A stretch of DNA of 64,000 nt from Acidobacteriaceae bacterium (GTDB taxonomy: Bacteria > Acidobacteriota > Terriglobia > Terriglobales > Acidobacteriaceae): the NCBI GenBank assembly GCA_025462735.1, contig JAOAPC010000015.1, positions 1 through 64,000 on the forward strand, read 5' to 3'. The position numbers were made by a program, and so were the translations under genes. How positions within the stretch are numbered: the first letter of the stretch is position 1; each line of letters starts with the position of its first letter. The notes below the pieces were generated by a model. It made no database searches, had not been told where the DNA came from, and was given only the letters and a program-made list of their open reading frames with translations. Of this stretch, positions 18,022-26,922 are shown piece by piece.

Positions 18022-19050
18022 ATGCAGACTCACCTCTTTCCAATATTCGTGCGCGACGGGAAGAGCAGGACCCGGTGCAAAGTTGGCTACATGAGCGGCG
18101 AGGGCAACATTGTCATTGATCCTGCCTTTAGTGACGGCACTGCATTTCGCGAAGGTCTAGCGGCAGTGAAGGTCGGGAGCCGATGGGGCGTCATTAACCC
18201 TCAAGGTGAGTTCGTGATTCAGGCCCGACTGCCGGACTTCTGCAACTTTCGGGAGGGACTCGCTTCACTGTCGGTTAGAAAGGGGCGAGGTTGGAGCTGT
18301 GCAATCATCGATACAAGGGGCACGGTTGTGGTACCTCCAAAATATAACTTCGTGGGCGGATTTAGGGACGGATTTGCATTGTTCAGAATCGGCGAGATGG
18401 AGAGTGCTCGTTTTGGATTCATCGACAAACGAGGCCTAGAGGTCGTCCCACCGAAATTCCGCGGCGCGAACAATTTTTCGGAGGGTCTGGCTGCCGCCAG
18501 GGTAGGGAATCTCTGGGGTTACATTAGTCCTAGTGGCTTCTTCAAAATTACTCCGCGTTTCGAAAACACAAGGCTGACATCGAAGGGCGCGCGGGACACA
18601 CGTGTTGGCTATTTTGCGGACGGGTTTGCGTCAGCGTGGTCAAATGCAGGGTATGGTTTCATCGACACAACCGGAGACTTCGTAATTGCTGGTCAATTTG
18701 ATGAGGCAAGTGATTTCCGTGAAGGCCGCGCGCAAATCGAGACACGTGGACTTATTGGTTTCATCGACAAGAGTGGCAATATGGCAGTTAAACCTTCGTT
18801 TACATTTGGACGGGATTTTTCAGAAGGGCTCGCCGTCATAAGAGAAAAGGAAGTGCGGGCGAACTTCGTTCCCCCGTGTGGCTTTATCGATACCGCTGGT
18901 AATATCGTCATTTCGCCGCGTTTCCGAACGGCCGGATCCTTCCGCAACGGCTTAGCCTTCGTCGAGACTGAAGATTCGATTGGCTACATCGACAGGTCTG
19001 GAAGATTCGTCTGGCAGGCCCCTTACGTGGAATGTCGAGCAGACTACTGA
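18022..19050 (+). CDS. WG-repeat protein
   Basis: 342 residues from ATG 18022; an in-frame ATG at 17971 would overlap ligA and is less likely. The protein consists of about nine WG/KWG repeats of 30-45 residues, each with a G-[FY]-I-D-x-x-G core (GVINPQGEF, GFIDKRGLE, GFIDTTGDF, GFIDKSGNM, GFIDTAGNI, GYIDRSGRF) and an F-x-E-G-L-A turn. Such repeats form beta structures and are found in many bacteria without clear function; no signal peptide or catalytic motif is visible. It sits 7 bp after ligA and may be co-transcribed with it. Confidence 0.85.
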   Translation: MQTHLFPIFVRDGKSRTRCKVGYMSGEGNIVIDPAFSDGTAFREGLAAVKVGSRWGVINPQGEFVIQARLPDFCNFREGLASLSVRKGRGWSCAIIDTRGTVVVPPKYNFVGGFRDGFALFRIGEMESARFGFIDKRGLEVVPPKFRGANNFSEGLAAARVGNLWGYISPSGFFKITPRFENTRLTSKGARDTRVGYFADGFASAWSNAGYGFIDTTGDFVIAGQFDEASDFREGRAQIETRGLIGFIDKSGNMAVKPSFTFGRDFSEGLAVIREKEVRANFVPPCGFIDTAGNIVISPRFRTAGSFRNGLAFVETEDSIGYIDRSGRFVWQAPYVECRADY

Positions 19051-19080
19051 TTGATCTTCCTCGTCGATGCGTATGTCCGA

Positions 19081-19566
19081 TTACATTGCGCTCCTGAGTT
19101 TTTCGTAAGTCTCTTCCAGCGCCTCCGGGAGCACCCGGCTCTCTCCTGTCACCGTCATGAAGTTTGTGTCTCCGACCCAGCGCGGTAGAACATGCATATG
19201 GACGTGGCCGGCCACTCCGGCTCCGGCAGCGCGGCCGATGTTCATGCCTAGATTGACACCGTCCGGAGAGTAAATGTTGCGCAGCACGCCTTCCGTCTTC
19301 TGTGACAAGCTCATCATTTCGTTAGCCGCGGCTTCAGGCAGCTTTTGCAGTTCGTCCAGGTGCGCGAATGGCACCACCATCACATGCCCCGAAGTATAGG
19401 GAAAGCTATTCAGAATGATGAAACAGTGCTTCCCGCGATAGACGATTTTAGCTTCAGCATCCGACAGCTTGGGCAGCTCGCAGAAGATGCAGTCGCTTGA
19501 TTTGCCTTCGTTCTTCGAGGCAGCTGAAATGTAGGCGTAGCGCCAAGGGGTCCAGAGGTAATCCAT
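19081..19566 (-). CDS. HIT family nucleotide hydrolase/phosphorylase
   Basis: 161 residues with the histidine-triad motif GHVHMHVLPRW (HxHxH) near residues 120-130. The N-terminus MDYLWTPWRYAYI with CIFCELP (CxxC) is typical of the HIT subgroup close to Ap4A phosphorylases and AP4A hydrolases, which act on nucleotide phosphoanhydrides or phosphoramidates. Cytosolic. Substrate is not defined by sequence alone. It is convergent with the WG-repeat gene, 30 bp away. Confidence 0.88.
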   Translation of the reverse strand: MDYLWTPWRYAYISAASKNEGKSSDCIFCELPKLSDAEAKIVYRGKHCFIILNSFPYTSGHVMVVPFAHLDELQKLPEAAANEMMSLSQKTEGVLRNIYSPDGVNLGMNIGRAAGAGVAGHVHMHVLPRWVGDTNFMTVTGESRVLPEALEETYEKLRSAM

Positions 19567-19617
19567 GCAAGCGAGAGTAGCAGAGACCGTGTGGAGCTTG
19601 CCCTAAGCGAAGTCGAA

Positions 19618-19753
19618 GGGTCGGACATTCTTGTCCGACAAGGTCGCCTAAAACTTGAGCATTTGAGGAACCCCGGAATGAAGATTTTCGAGTGGGACCA
19701 CTTCTTCGCATCTGGCAAAGACCAGCAATTTGTCGGACAAGAATGTCCGACCC
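19618..19753. repeat. 24-bp inverted repeat pair, each arm itself a hairpin
   Basis: Arms 19618-19641 and 19730-19753 are exact inverted copies separated by 88 bp. Each contains a palindrome, GTCGGACA-TTCT-TGTCCGAC (19620-19639) and its complement (19732-19751). The spacing and terminal inversion resemble a small non-autonomous mobile element. Related palindromes: the hairpin at 3288-3309 and one inside moeA at 59783-59802. Confidence 0.75.
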
Positions 19754-19806
19754 ACACAGCCAATGTGCGCCAAACTTCCGATTTGTTAATAAACATCTTC
19801 GTCGAT

Positions 19807-19836
19807 TGACACCTTTTCCGAGCGGTTGCTATAGTC
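19807..19836 (+). promoter_or_regulatory. Sigma-70 type promoter for rpsA
   Basis: TTGACA (19807-19812) and TATAGT (19831-19836) separated by 18 bp, close to consensus, about 150 bp upstream of the S1 gene. Leaves a leader of about 145 nt, long enough for post-transcriptional control; I did not recognise a specific fold. Confidence 0.65.
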
Positions 19837-19988
19837 GAAGTGTTCCCTTTGGGATTCGGGTTCGATCTTTACGCACCGCTGGCTTAAGTCCATCCGCCAG
19901 GATTGGGCTCAACATAAACTGGGCAACATAACAAGACCCAACCAGCAGTTCGCTAACCAGCCCGCATCTCGGACACCGCTGAGAGGCA

Positions 19989-21827
19989 ATGACTTTGTTC
20001 GACGACACCAACAACAACTATTCCGACTCCACCACCACAACATTAACCGAGCAGCAATCAGCCACCGAAGTGCATCCTCATTCTCATTCTCAGTCTGAAG
20101 ACGCGCAGTCCGAGCAATCCGCGCAGACAGAAGAGCAAAAGCATGCTGCAGCCGATGACTTTGCTTCCGCGCTCGAAAGCTTCACCACCGAAAGCGAAGA
20201 ACTCGAAGGTGCAGACCATGTGCTGAAGGGCACGGTGGTCAAGCTCACGTCCACGCACGTTGTGGTGGATATTGGCGCCAAGTCTGAGGGCATGGTGCCG
20301 ATCGCTCAAGTGCTGGACCACGACGGCAAGCCGAAGTTCCAGCCCGGTGACGAGATCCACGTGGTCCGCGACAAGGGTGAGACGGAAGAGGGATACATCA
20401 ATCTCTCCTTTCAGAAAGCGCAAAAACTGCGCTCCTGGGATGAGATCGAAAAAGCCTACAGCGAAAACCAGCCGATCAAAGCCACGGTGGTTGAGCGCAC
20501 AAAGGGCGGAGTCACCGTCGACATACTGGGTGCCAGCGCGTTCCTTCCGGGATCGCAGATTGACCTGCGCCCGGTACGTAACCTCGATGCGCTGAAGGGC
20601 CAGACGTTCGAAGTGGCCATCGTTAAGCTGAACAAGAAGCGCGGCAACGTTGTGGTTTCACGCAAGCAACTTCTGGAGCAGGAGCAGACCGAGAAACGGT
20701 CCAAGCTGCTCGACCACCTGCAAGAAGGCACGATCCTCACTGGCGTCGTAAAGAACCTGACCGAGTATGGCGCGTTTGTTGACCTCGGCGGGATCGACGG
20801 CTTGCTGCACATTACCGACATGTCGTGGGGACGCCTTACGCACCCGCGCGATCTGGTAAATGTCGGCGACCAAATTCAGGTCAAAGTCCTGAAATTTGAT
20901 TCTGACAAGCAGCGCGTGTCGCTTGGATTCAAGCAGCTCACACCCGATCCGTGGCTCGATGCCGAGCATCGCTATCCCGTGGGCGCGCACGTGAACGGAC
21001 GCGTCATCAGCGTGACCGACTACGGAGCATTTGTTGAGCTGGAACAGGGAATCGAAGGGCTGGTTCACGTCAGCGAGATGACATGGTCGAAGCGGGCCAA
21101 GCATCCCTCGAAGCTGGTAGGCGTGAACGACCAGGTCGAGTGCGTAGTATTGAACGTGAATCCCACCGAGCGCCGGATTTCGCTGGGAATGCGGCAACTG
21201 GCTACGAACCCTTGGGACTCGCTCATTGAGAAATATCCTGTGGGCGCGACGGTTGAAGGCCGCGTGCGCAACCTGACCGATTTCGGCGCATTCATCGAAA
21301 TTGAAGAAGGTATCGACGGCCTGGTGCACGTGAGCAATTTGAGCTGGACCAAGCGGGTGAAGCACCCCTCAGAAGTGCTGAAAAAAGGCGACCGCGTGAA
21401 AGCTGTCGTCCTTGCGATCGACTCAGAGAAGCGACGCTTGTCGCTCGGCGTGAAACAGCTTCAGCCGGATGTTTGGGAATCATTCTTCGCTCAGCATCGG
21501 GTGGGCGATATTGTTCACGGGAAAGTTCTGCGGGTTGCAGCCTTTGGCGCGTTCGTGGAAATCGCTGAAGGCGTCGAGGGTCTTTGCCACAACTCCGAAG
21601 CCGTGGATGGCAACGGCCAGCCGTTGCATCTGGAGCCGGGCGTGGAACACGATTTCAAGATCATCAAGATGAGCCCGGAAGAAAAGAAGGTCGGGCTCAG
21701 CATCCGCGCGGCTGGGGAAGAGGCTTCGCGCACGGAAGTAGAAAGTTACAAGCAGCCATCTTCGAGCACCGGATCCACCATTGGCGAACTTGTTTCCTGG
21801 AAACGCGCGGGGAACGAGAACGGGTAA
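19989..21827 (+). CDS. rpsA: Ribosomal protein S1 (S1 RNA-binding repeats)
   Basis: 612 residues with six S1 OB-fold repeats spanning about 72-585. Repeats three to five are the clearest, each with the G-x-V-x-x-[LV]-T-[ED]-[YF]-GAFV-[DE]-[LI] pattern (VVKNLTEYGAFVDLGG, VISVTDYGAFVELEQG, VRNLTDFGAFIEIEEG). S1 binds mRNA leaders and brings them to the 30S subunit. An N-terminal extension of about 70 residues, rich in Thr, Gln, Ser, His and Glu, precedes the first repeat. Single-gene unit with its own promoter. Confidence 0.93.
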   Translation: MTLFDDTNNNYSDSTTTTLTEQQSATEVHPHSHSQSEDAQSEQSAQTEEQKHAAADDFASALESFTTESEELEGADHVLKGTVVKLTSTHVVVDIGAKSEGMVPIAQVLDHDGKPKFQPGDEIHVVRDKGETEEGYINLSFQKAQKLRSWDEIEKAYSENQPIKATVVERTKGGVTVDILGASAFLPGSQIDLRPVRNLDALKGQTFEVAIVKLNKKRGNVVVSRKQLLEQEQTEKRSKLLDHLQEGTILTGVVKNLTEYGAFVDLGGIDGLLHITDMSWGRLTHPRDLVNVGDQIQVKVLKFDSDKQRVSLGFKQLTPDPWLDAEHRYPVGAHVNGRVISVTDYGAFVELEQGIEGLVHVSEMTWSKRAKHPSKLVGVNDQVECVVLNVNPTERRISLGMRQLATNPWDSLIEKYPVGATVEGRVRNLTDFGAFIEIEEGIDGLVHVSNLSWTKRVKHPSEVLKKGDRVKAVVLAIDSEKRRLSLGVKQLQPDVWESFFAQHRVGDIVHGKVLRVAAFGAFVEIAEGVEGLCHNSEAVDGNGQPLHLEPGVEHDFKIIKMSPEEKKVGLSIRAAGEEASRTEVESYKQPSSSTGSTIGELVSWKRAGNENG

Positions 21828-22104
21828 CGAAGGGACCGCTATCCTTCAGCTGTTGTTTTCGTACGAACCTACCCGATTCTTCTGAACAAAACCGCTGTCA
21901 TCCCGAACTCGCCCGCTCAGGGCGATTTGCCGAGGACGTCGTCAGGACAGATCCGACAGCCTCCACCTAGCGGTTAGTACGTCAAAATTATTACTATTCC
22001 CGCAAACGCCGCTGCTGATGCACGCGCTTCCTACGGTCCCTCCCCTGCCCACACCGGCGGGCAGGTTCGGGATGACACTCAAATTGCAAGTGACCTTACG
22101 AAAG
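21828..22104. other. Intergenic spacer with short inverted repeat
   Basis: No gene seen. TGTCATCCCGAAC (about 21897-21909) recurs inverted as GTTCGGGATGACA (about 22062-22074). The sequence between resembles degenerate dispersed repeat DNA. No T-run terminator was identified. Confidence 0.4.
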
Positions 22105-22797
22105 CTACTTGCTGGCAATCTTCGCCCACTTCGCTAACCCCTGAAGAAACGGAAGCGATCCATGGAGCGAGGTCACACTTTGCAGTGACGTAGCAAACGG
22201 TTGCATGCTTCCGTAGAACTCGCGAGTGCTCTCGCGGTCCTGTTTAACTACAGCGCCGTTCAGCTCCAGTCCCGCGAACACACCTCGCGCACGCGAGTAA
22301 CTGAGCACCTGGGCGCGCATCTTCCAGTCGGTATCCGCAGCGGCGTGACGGCCAACCGGGCCCCCGGCCACGGTGGCATCAGCGCCCAGCTTGAACTTGC
22401 TGTTGAGCAGGTTCTCCATTCCTTTGTGGTTCATGATCAGCATGACTAGGTCCACGGCCTGTCCGCCGATCTGCAGGCCGAAGCTGCCGCCCTGGACGGT
22501 GAAGAAGGCGGGATCACTCCAGCCTTTCGGGGTGCGGCAACTCGCGACACCTCTTCCATACTGGGCGCCAAATACAAATCCGCCCTTAAGCATGGAGGGC
22601 ACCACAGCCACACAATCCGCAGATCCCATGACTTCATCAGGAATGCCGGTATCAGGAGCGCCTTGGATTTCCTCAAGGACGATGGCGGCGGCCTTCATTC
22701 GGTCTGCGGCACGGTTGTCCTCGTCGGAGGCAGCAAAGCAGGACCCGGCCAGACCTAGCAACAGAAACAGAACTGACAGTTTTTTCATAGTTTTCAC
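22105..22797 (-). CDS. Exported SYLF (Ysc84-type) domain protein
   Basis: 230 residues. Signal peptide at 1-22 (LSVLFLLLGLAGSCFAAS). The rest matches the SYLF/Ysc84 domain, a phosphoinositide or lipid-binding fold: PSMLKGGFVFGAQYGRGVASCRT, WSDPAFFTVQGGSFGLQIGGQAVDLVMLIMN, and GAVVKQDRESTREFYG near the end. Bacterial members are periplasmic or outer-membrane-associated and poorly characterised. Length and motif order are typical. It appears to be a single-gene unit. Confidence 0.88.
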   Translation of the reverse strand: MKTMKKLSVLFLLLGLAGSCFAASDEDNRAADRMKAAAIVLEEIQGAPDTGIPDEVMGSADCVAVVPSMLKGGFVFGAQYGRGVASCRTPKGWSDPAFFTVQGGSFGLQIGGQAVDLVMLIMNHKGMENLLNSKFKLGADATVAGGPVGRHAAADTDWKMRAQVLSYSRARGVFAGLELNGAVVKQDRESTREFYGSMQPFATSLQSVTSLHGSLPFLQGLAKWAKIASK

Positions 22798-22957
22798 GCT
22801 TTCGTTTTCAGGCGTTCGTCTTCACGCATTTCCGAGCTGATTGATTATCGTGAACACCTGATTGTAGGAAATTACTCTGTGGATCAGGCCAGAGATATGC
22901 GGAAGTAGCCGGAAAACTATTGACCATTCCGGTACAGGCCACAAAGACGTAGCGGGC

Positions 22958-23006
22958 AAAAAAATTCGGGGTCAGCAATAGCGGCTAAGCCGCCACTTCT
23001 AACCCC
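22958..23006 (-). terminator. Intrinsic terminator of the GAF/dehydratase operon
   Basis: On the minus strand GGGGTTAG pairs with CTGACCCC around an inner GCGGC-TTA-GCCGC hairpin, followed by GAATTTTTTT. The run of seven T is at 22958-22964. It lies about 135 bp past the end of the gene at 23142. Confidence 0.65.
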
Positions 23007-23141
23007 GTCTCCCAGGTTCTGTGGTAGGTGAACCGAGTATGGGCTAGCGTTGCCGAATCAACAAGATTACCGAGGTCATTGTCCTTTGGTAACCGATGGT
23101 GAAACCCTGGAATTTGAGGGTCCGAACTGCGGCGAGAAGCT

Positions 23142-24206
23142 TTATGGGATCGTCATTCGCATGTACTGGTGAAGCTGATCTTCGGTGGTCCGTAAAGTTG
23201 AGGACGGATCGGCGTAGAAGCCGCGATACCATTCAACCGTCCAGGCGAGCGCTTCATCAGGGGACAAAACAGGTGACCAGCCGAGTTCAGCCTGCGCCTT
23301 ATTAGCGATTGATTTTGGACCTCGCGAGGGTTGTGGTGGAGTCTTTTGTCTGGCTGCTGCGCCTTCCTCCACTTGCCACAGTTCCCCGAAGGATTTTGAG
23401 AGTTGGGCCGCTGAAATCAGGGCTTTATCCTCCGGCCCGAAAGCCCACACACCCGAATATTGCTGACCGCACTCAAACAACTTTTGCGCAAGGAGCAAGT
23501 AAGCACGAGCAGGTTCAAGCACGTGCCAGAGTCGCACAGCTTGTCCGCTGCCGGCGAGTACCGGGCCGCCGGATGTAACGGCGCGCACTAAATCCGGAAT
23601 TGCACGGCCTTCTCTCCAATCACCCCCGCCAATGACATCTACCGACCGCGCGGTTGCGACGCCCGTGCTGGTTTTCTGAAAAAACGAATTGTTGAAAGCT
23701 GAGCTCGCCAGCTCGGCAGAAGCGACGCTTGCGCTGTGAAGATCGTGTGCGCCGAGCCCACCGCGCTCCTCGAGGGGCCGTGCCCCCAGCTCTGAGCACG
23801 AATCGATGCTGACCAGCACCAATGCACGCACTGAATGAGTGAGCCGCGCCTCTTCCAGAATGTGCACTGCTCCCATGACGTTTGTGGAAAAGGCATCCAC
23901 TGGCTCGCGATCCCAGGCTTGACGGCTGGTCGGGGCGGCGCAATGGATAACTATTTCCGGCTGAAACTCTGTAAACATGTTTGCAAGAGAATTGCGGTCA
24001 CGAATATCGCCAAAAATCGAAGTTATGCCGCGATCCAGAAGGGTAGCGTCAAAGAAATTTGGCCTGCTGGCAGGAGGCAACCCATATCCACAGACCTGCG
24101 CGCCGAGCAGTTTCAGCCAGGCCACGACCCAACCGCCTTGAAAGCCGGTATGGCCTGTAACAACGACCCTTTTACCTTTGTAGAAATCAGCCAGAGGGTG
24201 CGACAT
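23142..24206 (-). CDS. CDP-glucose 4,6-dehydratase homologue lacking catalytic residues
   Basis: 354 residues of the extended short-chain dehydrogenase family. The N-terminal GKRVVVTGHTGFQGGWVVAWL (glycines 18, 21, 24) and GYGLPP are hallmarks of RfbG-type CDP-glucose 4,6-dehydratases, as are FSTNVMGAVHILE, VIGGGDWREGRAIPDLVRA and WHVLEPARAYLLLAQ. However the active site is altered: the usual YSxSK reads HSASV (His157 for Tyr, Val161 for Lys), and the usual TSDKCY reads SIDSCS. It therefore probably cannot carry out the normal NAD-dependent reaction. Its start overlaps the stop of the GAF gene by one base (TGATG), so translation is coupled. It might be a nucleotide-sugar or NAD-binding regulator, or a decaying enzyme. 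Confidence 0.8.
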   Translation of the reverse strand: MSHPLADFYKGKRVVVTGHTGFQGGWVVAWLKLLGAQVCGYGLPPASRPNFFDATLLDRGITSIFGDIRDRNSLANMFTEFQPEIVIHCAAPTSRQAWDREPVDAFSTNVMGAVHILEEARLTHSVRALVLVSIDSCSELGARPLEERGGLGAHDLHSASVASAELASSAFNNSFFQKTSTGVATARSVDVIGGGDWREGRAIPDLVRAVTSGGPVLAGSGQAVRLWHVLEPARAYLLLAQKLFECGQQYSGVWAFGPEDKALISAAQLSKSFGELWQVEEGAAARQKTPPQPSRGPKSIANKAQAELGWSPVLSPDEALAWTVEWYRGFYADPSSTLRTTEDQLHQYMRMTIP

Positions 24207-25027
24207 CAGCGTAGCCAGTAAATGATGGCGACAGCCAGAGCCGAGACCAGCACGCTGGCGATGGTGTATCCGTGAGCGCTGAACCAGCCTTCCTGTTGTT
24301 TATCGCTGGCGCTGAACAGTCGCGCCATGCTGGTGGGGCTGCCGCGTTCTTCGCAATCCACGCAAATGGTGTGCTCGCGTGACACGGGGAAACCGCAGGA
24401 TTCACAAGCATAGACGCTGACTGAAGTCTCGGGGCCGACGGAAGACTTACCAGAAAAACCTGGCGGCACGCCATCGGGCGCATGCCACAAAACGGGTGGT
24501 GCGGGCTTCTGCGTGCTCTCAATGACGGCCGGGATGACTTGTGCCGATACCGCGACGATAACCGGCCTCGACTGTGCAGCTATCGAATGCTCTTCCGCTT
24601 CCATGTTATCGATGGCAGTGCCGACCATTTCGGCGAGACGGGTAATCGATTGCACGTCATAATCGCTAAATTGGGCTGCGTCTGAAACCAGCTGAAAAAA
24701 TCCGGCCGTTTTCGAGTCTCGAGTTACCGCGACGACTAAAATTTTCCCATCCCCGCCAATCGATTTGTTAGGTTGCAAAACCTTAATATCAGCCGCTGAG
24801 CCGATCACCGGCGCCGAACTTCCAGCCGCAGCGCAATAGACAAACTCCTTGTTTTCAAAAAGCGCAATAGCTGCCCAGGTCGCGCCCGTGATGAAGCGCG
24901 CTCGGTCCGCAAGCAATTGCAGGCAAGCGTAGAGCTCCACCCTGACGCTCAGGACCAAATCGGCCGAGCCAAGGGGACCGGAGGACTCCTCGGTGACAGC
25001 CATCTGAGTTGCGGCGCTATGAGCCAT
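24206..25027 (-). CDS. GAF domain, zinc-ribbon and C-terminal membrane anchor protein
   Basis: 273 residues. Residues about 25-160 form a GAF-like sensor domain (LQLLADRARFITGATWAAIALFE ... AQFSDYDVQSITRLAEMVGTAIDNME). Residues about 165-205 are a linker. A four-Cys zinc ribbon follows (YACESCGFPVS, TICVDCEERG, about 208-229), then a single transmembrane helix at the extreme C-terminus (TIASVLVSALAVAIIYWLR), predicting a tail-anchored cytoplasmic sensor. No output domain is present. It is translationally coupled to the downstream dehydratase homologue, suggesting they act together. Confidence 0.75.
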   Translation of the reverse strand: MAHSAATQMAVTEESSGPLGSADLVLSVRVELYACLQLLADRARFITGATWAAIALFENKEFVYCAAAGSSAPVIGSAADIKVLQPNKSIGGDGKILVVAVTRDSKTAGFFQLVSDAAQFSDYDVQSITRLAEMVGTAIDNMEAEEHSIAAQSRPVIVAVSAQVIPAVIESTQKPAPPVLWHAPDGVPPGFSGKSSVGPETSVSVYACESCGFPVSREHTICVDCEERGSPTSMARLFSASDKQQEGWFSAHGYTIASVLVSALAVAIIYWLR

Positions 25028-25276
25028 GTATACCTAGTTTGAAGTGTCGCCGTCGGTTTTTATCAGTGTCAAGAACCAATCGGAAGTCGCACACCCGAAA
25101 GTCACTTACTGTCCCGATTTTGCACGCATAACGGGCTCCCTCGACCTGCACATTTAGCCGCCTTCCTCAACCGAACTACTCCCAATCCGGCACTCAGGAT
25201 TCATTTTGAAACGCACGCGTGGCGCCTTTTCTGAAGCCGATGGGCTTTTTTGTCCGATTGATCACAGGAGAGAATT

Positions 25277-26893
25277 ATGCAGCGTTTGAGAGCAGCGAAG
25301 CCCGAAAACCTCGCCGCCCGACAATATCGAAAAAAATCCAGCGCGCTGCGGACCTTGCGCCGCGTCATGGACCACTCCCAGGAACTGGTGTTCGTCACCG
25401 ACGAGTCCGGCGTCGTCCAATATGCAAATCCAGCCTGCAAGACTCTTTGCGGCTACAGCGCGCACGAGCTAACCGAAAAGAGTCTGAGTTGGATTGGGGC
25501 CGCGGTTCCCAAGGGCGACAGCTGGGACTCAATGCGCGATCAAGCGCTTCGAAAGGGAGCTTCCCGGGGTGTCACCGGCCTGCGCTGTAAACAGGGCGGC
25601 GTTGTTGAACTGGACGTCGTCGTGACCGTGGTTCGAGATCCACGAACCGAAGTGGCGAGTCTGGCCTGGACAGGGCGGGTGGTGGCACAACAGCATGCCA
25701 TCAAGGCGGAGATCGAGCGTTCAAGAAAAATGGACGCGATCGGCACCTTCGCCGGGGGCATAGTCCATGATTTCAATAACCTGCTTATGGTGATTGGCGC
25801 GTACGCCGACATGGGACTCACTTCGGTTCCCGCCGAGCACGCGGTTCGCCGCAACTTACGCGAGATTCTGGAGGCAGTACGGCGGGCGTCCGATCTCACC
25901 CGGCGATTGCTAACGTTCGGTCGTCCTCAGGCGGGAGGCCAGCAGCTGACTTCACTCAACTGGATCATCGAAGACGCGGTGGGAATGCTTTCGCGGCTCA
26001 TAGAAGAAGACATTGAGATTCGCGTGTCTCTAGGCGAGGACGTGTCACTGATACGCGCCGACCCCGGTGAGATCGAACAGGTGCTGCTGAACCTGGCAGT
26101 CAATGCACGCGACGCTATGCCGAACGGCGGCGAGCTGGTCATCGAAACCCGGCTCGTCCGGCTGAGTCATGGTTTCGCGCGGTATCATCCGGGTATTACG
26201 GAAGGCGACCATGTGCTGTTAATGGTGACTGATTCGGGTCACGGAATGCGCAGCGAAGAACTGACGCGAATTTTTGAGCCCTTCTACACAACAAAAGCCG
26301 AGGGCAAAGGCACCGGCCTCGGGCTGGCGATCGTGCAATCGATAGTGCAACAGAACCGGGGCATCGTGTCAGCAGCTAGTGAGCCGGGGATGGGAACCTC
26401 GTTCAATATCTATCTCCCGATTGCTGCGCCGTGGACTGAGAAAAAGCGTTCTAGTTCGCGGAGTAACGTGGTCCCCACGCTGCATGGCAATGAGGCGCTG
26501 CTGGTGGTGGAAGATGCCGATTCGCTGCGCCATTCCACCGCAGAATTTCTCACCTCGCTCGGATACCAGGTACGATCCGCAGCGAACGGCCAGGAAGCTC
26601 TCAACACATTGAAGAACGAAGCCGGTGACATCGCGCTGGTTATCACCGACGTTGTTATGCCCAGGATGAGCGGGCCGGGTTTCGCCCAAGCCGTCGCCGG
26701 CCTCCAACTTCCAATCAGAGTTTTGTTTATGTCCGGCCATGTCGAGAATGTAGTGCGCCGCAAGGGAGTGCAGGCTCTGGAGGGAAATTTTCTGCAGAAG
26801 CCATTCTCGCTAAAATCATTGGCACTGAAAATTCGTGAAGTGCTGGATGAACCTGTGCCCGCCCACACCGCTGCCACCGCAACGGCAAGATAG
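25277..26893 (+). CDS. Hybrid histidine kinase (PAS-HisKA-HATPase-REC)
   Basis: 538 residues, no membrane segment. PAS domain at about 28-140 (QELVFVTDESGVVQYANPAC). HisKA with phospho-accepting His164 in AGGIVHDFNNLLMVI, the HxxN subtype. HATPase at about 255-385 with N box NLAVNARDAMPNGG, G1 DSGHGM, F box FEPFYTTK and G2 GKGTGLGLAIV. Receiver domain at about 405-520 with Asp458 (VITDVVMPRMSG) and QKPFS. The protein probably senses a cytoplasmic signal through PAS and tunes output through its own receiver. No separate response regulator is adjacent, so its partner is unknown. Confidence 0.93.
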   Translation: MQRLRAAKPENLAARQYRKKSSALRTLRRVMDHSQELVFVTDESGVVQYANPACKTLCGYSAHELTEKSLSWIGAAVPKGDSWDSMRDQALRKGASRGVTGLRCKQGGVVELDVVVTVVRDPRTEVASLAWTGRVVAQQHAIKAEIERSRKMDAIGTFAGGIVHDFNNLLMVIGAYADMGLTSVPAEHAVRRNLREILEAVRRASDLTRRLLTFGRPQAGGQQLTSLNWIIEDAVGMLSRLIEEDIEIRVSLGEDVSLIRADPGEIEQVLLNLAVNARDAMPNGGELVIETRLVRLSHGFARYHPGITEGDHVLLMVTDSGHGMRSEELTRIFEPFYTTKAEGKGTGLGLAIVQSIVQQNRGIVSAASEPGMGTSFNIYLPIAAPWTEKKRSSSRSNVVPTLHGNEALLVVEDADSLRHSTAEFLTSLGYQVRSAANGQEALNTLKNEAGDIALVITDVVMPRMSGPGFAQAVAGLQLPIRVLFMSGHVENVVRRKGVQALEGNFLQKPFSLKSLALKIREVLDEPVPAHTAATATAR

Positions 26894-26922
26894 CCAAACG
26901 GCTCCCGTATAATTTCCCAAGC

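Noticed and set aside
19410-19796. Minus-strand frame over the HIT gene start and the inverted-repeat element
   Set aside because: It reads through the palindromes and overlaps the real HIT gene in another frame; repeat-derived.
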